From: Hyaloscypha bicolor E
Lineage: Eukaryota > Ascomycota > Leotiomycetes > Helotiales > Hyaloscyphaceae
Direction of reading: 5' to 3'
NCBI RefSeq assembly: GCF_002865645.1
Contig: NW_020194626.1
Span: 868,001-932,000 of the forward strand
Length of the DNA stretch: 64,000 nt
The notes beneath the pieces were generated by a model. That model was not told where the DNA came from. It made no database searches and worked only from the letters and a program-made list of their open reading frames with translations. Positions 46,415 through 56,279 of the stretch are shown piece by piece; the stretch's first letter is position 1; each line of letters opens with the position of its first letter. A program made the position numbers and the translations under genes.

Positions 46415-47833
46415 ATGAAGTGCCTTCGAGCTGTATCATATGTCAATGGCGCCCTTACGGTCAATCGCACAGCTGGGCGAGCATCACGCCAACTATCAAC
46501 AGCTCTCCCCCGAGGTACGATAGCCTCAAGCTCCTCCCTTTCCCCACCCCGCACCCAGAACCCAACACAGCAGCTGCATCGACTCCCATCCAAACTCTGC
46601 ATACCAATCCGTCATGCCTCATCCACATCCTGCCCATCAGACCTCCAAAAGACACCCCTCTACGACCTCCACCTCGCCCACGGCGGGAAAATGGTCCCTT
46701 TCGGGGGCTTCCATATGCCAGTGCAGTACTCCTCCCTCAGCGTTAGCGCCTCCCACCATTTCACTCGCAGCCACGCCTCCCTCTTCGACGTAAGCCACAT
46801 GGTGCAACATCGATTTTCTGGTCCCGGATCTAACGCTTTCTTGGAACGGATAACACCTGCGAGCATTGCTGGGTTGGAGACACATAGAAGTGGCCTGAGT
46901 ACTTTGCTTTGGCCGGTTACGGGGGGCATTGTGGATGATACCATTATCACCCGGCTGGGCCTGGAATCTTTTTACGTGGTTACGAATGCGGCGTGTAGGG
47001 AGAAGGATCTCAAGTATTTTGAGGAACAGCTGGCAGAGTTCAAGAATGGAGGGGGTGAGAAGGTGGAGTGGAAGATTCTTGAGGGGTGGGGATTGGTGGC
47101 TTTACAAGGGCCGCTGAGTGAGGATATTTTGAGCAGTGTATTGGTTGAGCCCAAGGAGACAGAGCTGAGGGAGCTCTATTTTGGGCAGTCAAAGTTTATT
47201 AAGGTTAAGCTTTTGAGTGGGGAGGCTTCGAGCCCATTATTGGTTAGCAGGGGTGGTTACACTGGGGAAGACGGATTTGAGATCTCTATTCCGCCTACCG
47301 AGGCAGTCGCTGTTACGGAGGCGTTATTGCAGAGTGCTACGAAAGAGAGATTACAGTTGGCTGGACTCGGCGCCAGAGATAGTTTAAGGCTTGAGGCTGG
47401 CATGTGCCTTTATGGACATGATCTGGACGATACCACCACCCCTGTTGAATCAGCCCTTAGCTGGGTCATTGGGAAGGATAGGAGAACAAGTGGGGGATTT
47501 CATGGCTCAGAAGTCATTCTCAGACAGCTGACGTCGAAGAGCAAAGGTGGAAGTGGTGTTGAGAGACGCCGAATTGGGTTAATAGTTGAAGGAGCACCAG
47601 CGAGAGAGGGCGCTGATATCGTGGATGAGAAAGGCGAGAAGATTGGCAGCATCACAAGTGGATGTCCAAGTCCAACCCTAGGGAAGAATATTGCAATGGG
47701 ATATATCAAGGATGGATTCCACAAAGCTGGAACAAACCTCCACGTTGTAGTCAGGGGGAAGAAACGTAAGGCGCAAGTCACCAAAATGCCCTTTGTACCA
47801 AGCAAATACTGGAAGGGAGCTGCGCCTGCTTAG
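46415..47833 (+). CDS. GCV1: Aminomethyltransferase (glycine cleavage T-protein), mitochondrial
   Basis: A single-exon, 472-residue enzyme that transfers the one-carbon unit from aminomethyl-lipoyl H-protein to tetrahydrofolate in the mitochondrial glycine cleavage system. The first 65 residues are Arg/Ser-rich without acids up to about RHASSTS, a mitochondrial presequence. The GCV_T domain begins TPLYDLHLAHGGKMVPFGGFHMPVQY and shows SLFDVSHM, GGIVDDTIITR, VALQGP, SRGGYTGEDGFEI and AGLGARDSLRLEAGMCLYGHDL. The C-terminal beta-barrel has GSITSGCPSPTLGKNIAMGYI. The length is slightly over the usual 400-480. The start is the first ATG of the frame. Confidence 0.95.
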   Translation: MKCLRAVSYVNGALTVNRTAGRASRQLSTALPRGTIASSSSLSPPRTQNPTQQLHRLPSKLCIPIRHASSTSCPSDLQKTPLYDLHLAHGGKMVPFGGFHMPVQYSSLSVSASHHFTRSHASLFDVSHMVQHRFSGPGSNAFLERITPASIAGLETHRSGLSTLLWPVTGGIVDDTIITRLGLESFYVVTNAACREKDLKYFEEQLAEFKNGGGEKVEWKILEGWGLVALQGPLSEDILSSVLVEPKETELRELYFGQSKFIKVKLLSGEASSPLLVSRGGYTGEDGFEISIPPTEAVAVTEALLQSATKERLQLAGLGARDSLRLEAGMCLYGHDLDDTTTPVESALSWVIGKDRRTSGGFHGSEVILRQLTSKSKGGSGVERRRIGLIVEGAPAREGADIVDEKGEKIGSITSGCPSPTLGKNIAMGYIKDGFHKAGTNLHVVVRGKKRKAQVTKMPFVPSKYWKGAAPA

Positions 47834-48371
47834 TCTAGAATTTTGATCAATGAGCTTGAAGGCAATTAAGAGTTTATAAAATATGTAGAGATCTTGAATA
47901 AGACTGATAGATAATACTAAGTATCTACGTCCTTCAATAGCCCCCGCAAGCTTCGAGTACGGCGTATCAGGAAAAACATCATCCGACGGATGGATAGGCC
48001 ACCAAAGTCGCAGACATCCCAACATATTGTCTGTTAGATCTAGAGTCCTGATGAGATATACCTTGGGGCTGGACCGCTAGTGTGGATGATGTGCGAAAGG
48101 CTTTCATGTAAGCCACATTGTCATTGTATTGTGAAGGGAGATGAAAACAGTGAATTGCGAGAAAGAAAAAATTCAGGACTGATGGAATCATTAACATGGC
48201 TCTTGGACCTTGGCCAAGGGGATCGGTTAGATACTTAGGCAAGGATAAGGGGCCAAGTGGAGTAATCATGTTGAGCCTTTTCTCAGCAAAGAGCTCTCAA
48301 CCATCGGTTTTAACCACAAAACCTCAAGAACTCTTTTCTTCACAATCCCAGGAAGAGACAGTGTGTCAAAT
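47834..48371. other. Intergenic, 0.54 kb
   Basis: 3' side of the T-protein gene running into the GAGTA array. Nothing recognised. Confidence 0.5.
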
Positions 48372-48546
48372 GAGTAGAGTAGAGTAGAGTAGAGTAGAGT
48401 AGAGTAGAGTAGAGTAGAGTAGAGTAGAGTAGAGTAGAGTAGAGTAGAGTAGAGTAGAGTAGAGTAGAGTAGAGTAGAGTAGAGTAGAGTAGAGTAGAGT
48501 AGAGTAGAGTAGAGTAGAGTAGAGTAGAGTAGAGTAGAGTAGAGTA
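48372..48546 (+). repeat. Perfect pentanucleotide microsatellite, (GAGTA)35
   Basis: 175 bases made of 35 uninterrupted copies of GAGTA. Every line across 48372-48546 shows the same unit without a visible substitution. It lies between genes, at the edge of an AT-rich block. A minus-strand open frame through it only reflects the repeat (alternating Tyr-Ser-Thr-Leu-Leu) and is not a gene. Confidence 0.95.
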
Positions 48547-49150
48547 GTGGGTCCTACTCATACTTTACTCAATACTCATTAAGTATATACTTAAGTAACT
48601 AAAGTAGCAAGGCACGTGCAAGCACGTATCGTAGTAGGGGGGTCCCCCGGCTTAATTATTAGTTTTTAAACTTACTTTAAAAGGCCTCACTATGTCTAAG
48701 ATTAAGTATAAGTCAAAGTAAGCCCTATATTCCTCTTCTCTTTAATCTATTATTTAGAGGTCACGTGTTTTAAATAACACGTGATTGCTGTGTTAATTTT
48801 TACTACTTGAATAGTAGTGCGCCTTTTTAAAAAAATTTAGAAGTGCGCTCTTTAATAATTTTCTTTAAGCTTTATTTTTTTTTGAAGTCATATAAGTAAG
48901 TTAGGTTTTAGGGATAAGGCGCTAAAAATATACCGAGTTCTAGGGGAAAGATCACTAGAAACCTAGCAACCAATAGCCTAAGCGATCGCTAAAAACCATC
49001 GCACTCGCGCATGTGTACACGCAGACTGATAACTTTTAAATTAATCGCGCTCCTTCTTAAGAAGAAAGAAAATTAATTTTTAAGCAAAAAGAAAGAATTT
49101 ATAAGCTTCTAAGCATATAAAAAATTACAAGAGTTTAGTATATGACTTTT
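48547..49150. other. AT-rich block, possible degraded repeat
   Basis: About 600 bases with far lower GC than the genes on both sides, no coding frames, and several small inverted repeats, including one at 48761-48784. The composition resembles the mutated repeats at the right margin. It may be a relic of a mobile element or MITE, but no element end was identified. Confidence 0.45.
48761..48784. repeat. Small inverted repeat with CACGTG cores
   Basis: TCACGTGTT and AACACGTGA form 9-base arms around the 6-base TTAAAT. Each arm contains a CACGTG (E-box) palindrome. It could be a hairpin, an element terminus or a bHLH site; nothing decides between these. Confidence 0.55.
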
Positions 49151-49832
49151 TGTTAAGTATAGTAGGGCGCGAGGGCAGATATTTTTGGTGTTCACCGCCT
49201 AGATTAGTTAGCATCAACTGGGGAGGAGGCAACGAGGGAGGGACAGAGGGTCGTTTCCCTAATTCTCGACCTCGGCAGGTGCAATACCGAGTACACAAGT
49301 CTCTGTCAAAGGCTGCAATAACATCAATATCAGACAAAAGGTGTCTCGCGGTGGACGGAAGGAAAAGTGACACTTAATCCTCGATGTCCTAGGTCAAAGT
49401 TGGACAATTACGTGCACTCGAAAGTTCCGAGACATCTAAGGGGACCGTTTTTGATTGTACTATCACTTGACGGAACATTCCTCGAGGAACGTTGTGGTTA
49501 TCCAGCTTGACTTGGAACACTGAGAAAGACTGCTTTTTCTGTCCATTGTGAGGGTGTCTAATTGCGAGGTCAATTGGACTCATTCGTCACGCCTTAAGCT
49601 TCTGGTCCAGGGAGGGAACCGGCAAAAGGTCAATCTTTGTTTAATCCCGATGGTGAGATCCAATGGTCTACACAAAATAGCCTGAGCTGTTCCAACCTGA
49701 ACTTCAGTCATATCACGATACCAGCCCTTTGCCTGTTAATTTTTCTTCTGAACCTGCAGTAAAAGATCGTCTCATTTTCAACCGCTCAACATGATGCTAA
49801 GCAGGAACAGTCACTACGACTTCTTCAGTTTC
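49151..49832. other. Intergenic, 0.68 kb
   Basis: Return to island-like base composition. Nothing recognised. Confidence 0.5.
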
Positions 49833-51546
49833 CTACTCACACTCCTCTTCTCCTCTTCCAGAAACAAACCAACCCTTCACATTCATCGCCATCCCCTTGA
49901 ACATTCCCACACCTCCTTCGCTGGCTTTCTCCGCCTTAAGCTTCCCAATCTCCGCCTCAAGCATTTCGATCTTCTTACTCTGTTCAACTCTCTTCTCCAT
50001 TTTCACACTGAATTCCCTCCAAGTCTCATTCCGGCCCAAGTATCCAATTATATAAGTCCCACTCGCTGGCTCATCCAGCGCTTTCTTACCCCGCTCAACG
50101 TTTCCCACCAATCTTCCTCTACCAGCTGAGCGGAACAGGCTGTAGCGGGCTTCATCTCCACCTCCTCGCAAGTGAATTTGATGTTGTGGAGCCAGAGCCA
50201 CTCGTGGCTGGCAGCGGAGATGGAGAAAGGGAGCTCTCTCTCCTCGCACCAGGGATAGGTCGGCATCTCCAGAATGATAATGCTGTGTCCCTTTTGGGAG
50301 GCAACTCTTGTTCAAAATCCCTCATCACCTCTTCTTTGCTCATGATGAAGCCTCGAGGGCGTCCTAAGTCAGGAGCGAGCAGCCGGACCGCCTTGGGAGG
50401 CATATCCTTCCCCCTTTCAGGAATCAGCGGCTCATCCGGTAGGAATGTCCCATCTGACGTCTCATTGGGCAATGGCCACGATCCTGGCCTGCGTTCACAC
50501 GTGGGCTTGAAACCAAAGTCCTCCGTTGTAGCCGAACTATCAAGAGCTGGGTACGTCGCTTGTGGGAAACTCGCGCTTGGATTTGCAAAGTAATCTTCGA
50601 CGTCGACGAAGTCCGAACCTAAGTGGGAATACGGCTTTTCGATATGAAATGAGTGGGGCGGGGCCGAACGGCCCCCATGGCTTGATAAGGATGATCGAGT
50701 TCTGCTGAATGATTTCGTTAAAGATATTTCTGAGCCTTCTGCTTCACTCTTGGCTGTCTCCAAAGTCGGTGCAGTTGGGGAGGAAGCTGTCTCCGACTCA
50801 ATCTCTGGGCGTGGTAAATATGACTCCATAGCTTCCTTCAGCTCTGCTTCGAGGTCCACACCGGCTGGATAGACTATACCAAGGCTGACGAGAGAATCCA
50901 TGTCTTTTGGAACACGCAGGAGGTCGGGAGGGAGTCCCGTACATCGAAGTCCGGCTGGAGAAAGCACGAGATCGTTCATGTATTCCTCATCAATTGGGAA
51001 GCATTCCCGCTCTGGACTTGGGAGTTGCCCATCTTCAGGAAGTGAGTCTTCGTTCTTTGCGAAGTGGCGTGTTGACAATACCTGACTATCCTCAACGGTG
51101 ATGTTGACTATACCGTCTGGCATCGATGATGTGTTCAAGAAAGCGGTATCTTTCACATCAATGTTAACATTGCCATCCTGCTGGTTCTCCTTTCCCTTCC
51201 GATGGCAGCAACGACGCGAAGGCTTTGTCGCACCGGGAATCGGGATAGGTGCAGTCCTTGATATTGATGTTTCTGACGGTTCCATCATTCGCTCAGCCCT
51301 CTCATGAGTTTGTCTTTCCTGGTTGAGTGAGTGCCCTCGCAGTAGATTTGTGCTCGCCTCATTCTCCGGATCAAGTCGAGTTTTCCAAGAACGACACCCC
51401 TCGCAAGGTGACTCGAGACTCTTGTTGTGTCCCACTTTCCAGAATTTCAGTCGATTTACGAAGGAGTGTTTGGTAGTTGAGAAGGTATCAATACCGGTGT
51501 TGAAAACCTTTGTAGCACCTTTTTGTTTCGTCATCTGTGGGCACAA
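49833..51546 (-). CDS. Uncharacterised Ser/Pro-rich protein with C-terminal coiled coil
   Basis: Family not recognised. A 464-codon frame (51546-50152) encodes a basic N-terminus, then a long polar, disordered-looking region rich in Ser, Pro and Glu. Good coding character continues in a second frame across 50266-50070, with a Trp-rich patch (SHEWLWLHNIKFTCEEVE and EEDWWETLSG). It then passes by an in-frame GTAAGA intron of about 65 bases to a third frame with a coiled coil (TWREFSVKMEKRVEQSKK...LEAEIGKLKAEKAS), stopping at 49833. The step from the first to the second frame near 50270-50310 does not resolve into a normal intron, because the best donor/acceptor pair is only 38 bases. This is either a frameshift lesion or a base error. 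Confidence 0.55.
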
Positions 51547-52171
51547 CTTCTTAAGGACCTTTTTGAGATTGGCTTTAAGCTTGGTTTCTTAAGTTAGAGT
51601 GCTATTGTCGTGAATGGTTTGTGTAATGAGAAAGAACTGCTTGGAGTGGAGAAGGATTAACAAAATGAACAAGCGTGTTTGCTTGCTGGCAAGAAAGCAT
51701 CGCGTTTCTTGTAGCTTGAGAGTCAAAATAAGCACCAGAACATCTGTTGACTTTGAAATGCTAGACTTGTGAATGTGCAAATTGCTAGGTTTGATTCATG
51801 AGGTATGGTCCAGAGTGGAACCCAATGTTAGGCCTACAAGTAAGAGGACAATGACCACGCCCTATTCCCAAGAATTCGGAGTCAGCATACTTTCTTTCAG
51901 ATATTTTCGGGAGTTGAAGGTTCCAGGAACTGTGTGACATTACGAATAGAATGTACCAAGATCCATTGGACATGCTACAAGAGGGATTGATACTCCGAGA
52001 AATTAGGACTTGTAGTGTTTGTGCCCTCAGACTTGGGCACATTTTGATGAGAGTGGATCATTCCCTTCCCCAATATTTGCCAAGTATCAAGTGACTAGTT
52101 CACTATGCACCTGCTCTAAACGCTAAATAAAAACACCATCCCATGGCTTTCTATAGCTTCCTCTTCAATGA
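51547..52171. other. Intergenic, 0.62 kb
   Basis: Promoter of the uncharacterised gene and 3' side of the ferroportin homologue. Nothing recognised. Confidence 0.5.
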
Positions 52172-54094
52172 TCAACGTCGAATCTTGATACACTCACAGC
52201 TCTTCCCAAGCCTTTCCCAATGCACCAAATGGCCCCTCATCCTCCACACCCACCCAGTATAAATCAAAGCGCTCACCGCAACCGCTGTCCAGCCCATCAA
52301 AGCAATCCACTTGAATTGCTCCGGCCGGTGCAGGATAATCGCTACAAGGTGCTGTACAAGTTCAAACACAGAGATGAGGCTATTTTCCACCCCTGTGAAC
52401 GAGGATCTTTGCGAAGGAGATGTCATGGTCTGTGTCAGTTGCTGGGTTGTGAGATCGTAGATCCAAAGCCCTAATCTGGAAATTGAGAGGAAGAAGAAGA
52501 GGACGAACGCGAGGAGAGGCTGGGAGGTGATGGATCCCAGATTTCGTGAGACGAGATGTGGCATTGAGCCATCTGGCGCGCCTGAAGAAAGTGACCATAT
52601 AGCTAACATCACTGGAACCTAAGCATATTCAGCATCTATTTTGAGTAATACTTAAAAAGAGGAACTTACGAGGTTGAGAAGCTGCCAAGAGATGCCCCAG
52701 AGACCCAACCGTTCCAGGCCAGTTTCCGTCCTTCTTTCCACATCCGGGGATTCTTCGAGCAGTGCTGTTTCCGAATCTTCACTCTCTCGACTCTCTCCAC
52801 GGAAGTTTCCATGATTCCGAGCTTTCCCGAGATATTGAACGCCAACTGGCGTAACAACTGTACTGCTGATTTCGACAATACTCCCTGCTGCTCGAGCGAC
52901 TGTAATCAGATCGAGAGAAAATCCCACGCTCAACAAAAAGGTGATGAATGTAGCCCCGTATGATAGAGCTGAGAGATGGAGCAAAGCCAGTGCCAGGGAA
53001 GCGGGCCAGACTTGTGAAGAGAAGTAGTGCTTGAATTCTTGAAAGTAGCGGCGAAAGCCTTCGGACATTTGGTTCGAGTTGGATCGAGACCAGAGGTCTG
53101 GTACGATATTTCCGCGCTCAGTTTGTACGCTCACCACCTTGGTGGCTTTTAGCCTAGGGTTTCGGTTCCATACCCTCTTGGCGCAAAATACTTCGACGCC
53201 CCAGCTCATTGCGTTCATTCCGCCAACAACGAGCACTCCGATCCTCGTACCTGTTGCTGATACAATGACTGATATGAGAATTGGTGCAATGAGTTTGCAT
53301 ATGAGGTCAATTCTTCTCATAGCGGCATTGAGGTGGGTCAAGTCGTATGGCTGGCCGTCGTCGGAAGCCGCTGTGACAATCCAGTCCCTCTCCATGGATA
53401 ACATGTTCCCAGAAGCGCTGAGATTCTCAAGGATACCAAGAAGAAGAATGAGTCCAAACATAGCCCCTTTCAAAATAAACTTTGAAGAAAGGTCGCCGAG
53501 AGAAGGACCAAACTTTGCTCCTTCGGGAAGGCCATTGAGAGGTTCAACGACGAAGAACCATAGCATCGAAGCACCAATAACTGCAAGTCTGTTTGCTGAA
53601 ATTGTGCGGAGTAGAGTTTTCAATCGATTGGGACTTTGATCAACCCATCTTCCAGCCATCGAAGAGAAACATATTGAAGCCAAGGTTCTCACAACCCCCC
53701 TTGTGAAGAATTAACATCATGTGACATCCCACTCTCCAAGACGAATCGTCTCTGTAACCATTGAAGGACCAACAGAATGGACACTCACCGTATGGCGGCG
53801 GCAATGAGAGTATCTGGATAAGCCGCAGCCGTGAAGATAATCTGACATGAATCAGCACCCCCATTTTCAAGCTCCCAATCCCGCACTTACCGCTGCGAAC
53901 TCATAAGTCCTAATATTCCAAGTAGAAAGCAAGTGGGATGTGTAAAGATTGAATGCCTGTGGTCTGGTCATGCCATTAGGCTCAATGTTCAGCGCCGTCT
54001 CAGACCTGGGTATCAAGGAAGCATTCTCGATATGGATATCGCCCGGCGAGTTATGAGCCGATCCGGCATCGATTTCGGGTTCCTCAACTGCCAT
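52172..54094 (-). CDS. Ferroportin-type iron exporter (solute carrier family 40)
   Basis: A predicted 573-residue membrane transporter of the SLC40/ferroportin family, the only known family of ferrous iron exporters. Exons 54094-53891, 53841-53789, 53687-52670 and 52618-52172 join in frame. The N-terminal cytosolic part is acidic, followed by the family opening LYTSHLLSTWNIRTYEFA. The middle has about ten hydrophobic segments, with NRLAVIGASMLWFFV and NLSASGNMLSMERDWIV typical of SLC40. The last exon carries ISRLGLWIYDLTTQQLTQT, the counterpart of the signature before the final helices of animal ferroportin. A polar loop of about 40 residues (NHGNFRGESRESED...) lies between helices. It may export iron to the outside or into an organelle. 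It is the last gene before the right transposon copy, 164 bases away. Confidence 0.88.
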
Positions 54095-54258
54095 TTCGTC
54101 TGCCGGGAGGGGTTCAATATGCGATTTGCAGAATCGTCACCTGTGCGACCATTGGATCCGGTAATTATCAAGGGTGTTCATGGTGATGAGAAGGTGAAGT
54201 TGGGAAAGTTAAATTACTGATTTCGTATGATTTTTAAGGTTAGCGCAAGTGTCGCTGC
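54095..54258. other. Ferroportin upstream region squeezed against the transposon edge
   Basis: Only 164 bases lie between the ferroportin start codon and the transposon terminus. No iron-type GATA site was seen here. Upstream control sequence may lie inside the element. Confidence 0.5.
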
Positions 54259-54278
54259 TACGGGCTGATTTAGCGACG
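54259..54278 (-). repeat. Terminal sequence of the transposon (right copy, inner end)
   Basis: TACGGGCTGATTTAGCGACG is the exact reverse complement of 4851-4870. It is perfectly kept although the neighbouring sequence is mutated. The six bases GTCGCT just outside (54251-54256) can pair with AGCGAC inside, a small hairpin that the left copy lacks. Confidence 0.7.
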
Positions 54279-55690
54279 CTACTGCATCTATTATTTTATC
54301 GCAATCGCAAAATGAGAATTATGAATCGAGATTTTTTTTAAAGCCACATTTTATATGGAAAACACACCTAATAATAGCCAAATACGCAATTCCCATACAT
54401 CATAGTCGAATGCACCCAGTACTATTACTCTATTCTCGCTTTTTTGAACTGCCCCCGATTATCCCTACGTCTTGACCTATTCCCCGGCCTATAATCACCA
54501 TCCCCTGGTAATTCCTTCCCTCCATCGTCAAGATCTGATCTATTATCATCGTCATCGCTTGATATAGTCACTTCCACTTGTTGCTTCCTCTTTAATATAG
54601 ACTTCAGAGGAGGTTAAGGAGATTTAGTAGGTAGAGCGGGAGCAAAGGCTAGTAAAAACGTCAGATCTACTAGTATATCTAAATTTATTAAAACTTACTA
54701 GCTATAGGAGCAGGAGCAGGAGAAACCGTAATTCTAGCTTCTAGTATAGGCATATCGTCCGAATTAAAATCGTCAGAATTCAGGTCGTCACCTGACCCAT
54801 TCTCTAAAGGAGCAACCTTCTCCTATAGGGCTTTGATCTATTAATTAGAAGTTAAAGCAGGTAAAAAAGATACCGTAGATATAACTATAGATATAGATAT
54901 TATATTAGGGGTGGTATTAGGAGAGCCTCCTAATAGGGGGCTAAAATCTAGGAAAGGCATCTTCCCATTAGCTCTTTTACGCTTATCCTAAATCTCGTTG
55001 TCTCTTTCCTGAATTATATTAATATCTTGATTAAATATAAGACAAATATACTTTAGCAAGCTCCTATTTAATTAGTTAAAGTAAAATAATAAGCCATTAA
55101 TATCCTTTTTAGCTTTAAATATCTGGCTAGTTACATAATTAATTCTCTTGTTTTTATCTCTTGGCCAAATCTATTTATATTAGTACTAATTCTATTAGGA
55201 TACTAGTAAATAATAGCTTACTTTACTTGTAAAAGAGACTATATTTATACGTTTTAAGATTATAATCCATTAATTAAGCTCCCAGTTTTCAAATAACGGA
55301 ATTAATAATAAAAAAGCCTTGGCTAAATATATAGCAAAATCCTTATATAATAGTTTTTAACTATAATAAATAACTATATTAGTAAAGAGATATATGTTTC
55401 TATAAGTAAGCTTTATATATATATTAAACTATTCTACTATATATAGCTTAATTTAAATATTTTAAGCCTCCTGGTACTCTTCTAAGCTAAGGAACTTCTT
55501 TATAGTTAAAACAGGTATACTCGTTCTAATAAAGCTATTCTCTAGTTCTTCTATTTCATATATATATAGTATAATAGAAATAAGAACCTTATATTATTTT
55601 TCGATAATAGGAATAAGAGAAATTATTAATTTACCCTTACTAAAGGCCTTTATATATATCCCCTGGCCGAAAATAAGAGATCCAAAGGCT

Positions 55691-55695
55691 TTATC
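55691..55695. repeat. Target-site duplication, 5' side of the LTR element
   Basis: TTATC here and TTATT at 61824-61828 flank the LTR element. The unoccupied left copy has TTACC at the same place, so both differ from it only by C-to-T. A 5-base duplication fits Ty3/Gypsy integration. Confidence 0.7.
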
Positions 55696-55955
55696 TATTA
55701 CGGTTGTTATGATATACGGTACTAGTAGGGGTTAGACTAGAGCTAGAGAGGCATCTGGCATCTGAGCGAGGTATCTGTAGTCACCTGATCATTGCACGTG
55801 ACCCCGAGCTTAAGCTAGCACGTGGGCCCGTACGTAGCTCGCGATTATTTAGATCCGAGGCTCCTTCGGGATCCTCTTCTCTCTTTAGCTTTGAATCATC
55901 AAAATAGAGACAGTCTAACTACGCCTTCCAGGCCCTAGATCTTATACTTGTAATA
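55696..55955 (+). repeat. 5' LTR
   Basis: Starts TATTACGG and ends GTAATA, consistent with an original TG...CA pair after G-to-A and C-to-T. Compared with the 3' LTR it keeps many more C and G bases, for example around GTGACCCCGAGC and CGTACGTAGCTCGCG. Confidence 0.8.
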
Positions 55956-56279
55956 TAATTCAAAGCTTACCCATTTCTCAATCCTATAGAGGATTTAAAT
56001 AATACCCACCCAATCGGTTTTCGACGAGTATAGACGCAACGCACCGTAGCTACTCCCGAACCGGTTAACTAATATTAGAACAAAAGAAAGCCCTAGAACA
56101 ACTAGGCAAGAAAGCCCTGGACCGGCCAGGCAAGCGGATAGGCTAGTAACCTTACTACTAAACGAAGATCTATAAGAAAGCAAATCCCGGAATGACTGGG
56201 CAAGTTAGAAGGAGCTATAGTACGAGACACTACTAGTATACTACTAGAAGATAGACCAGAGCCTCTTATTAAGTCTCCT

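Noticed and set aside
48372..48546. Tandem repeat as a possible CRISPR array
   Set aside because: There are no spacers, the unit is 5 bases, and the context is a eukaryotic nuclear genome.
48340..48561. 73-codon minus-strand frame coding a Tyr-Ser-Thr-Leu-Leu repeat
   Set aside because: It is only the translation of the GAGTA array, with no flanking gene structure.
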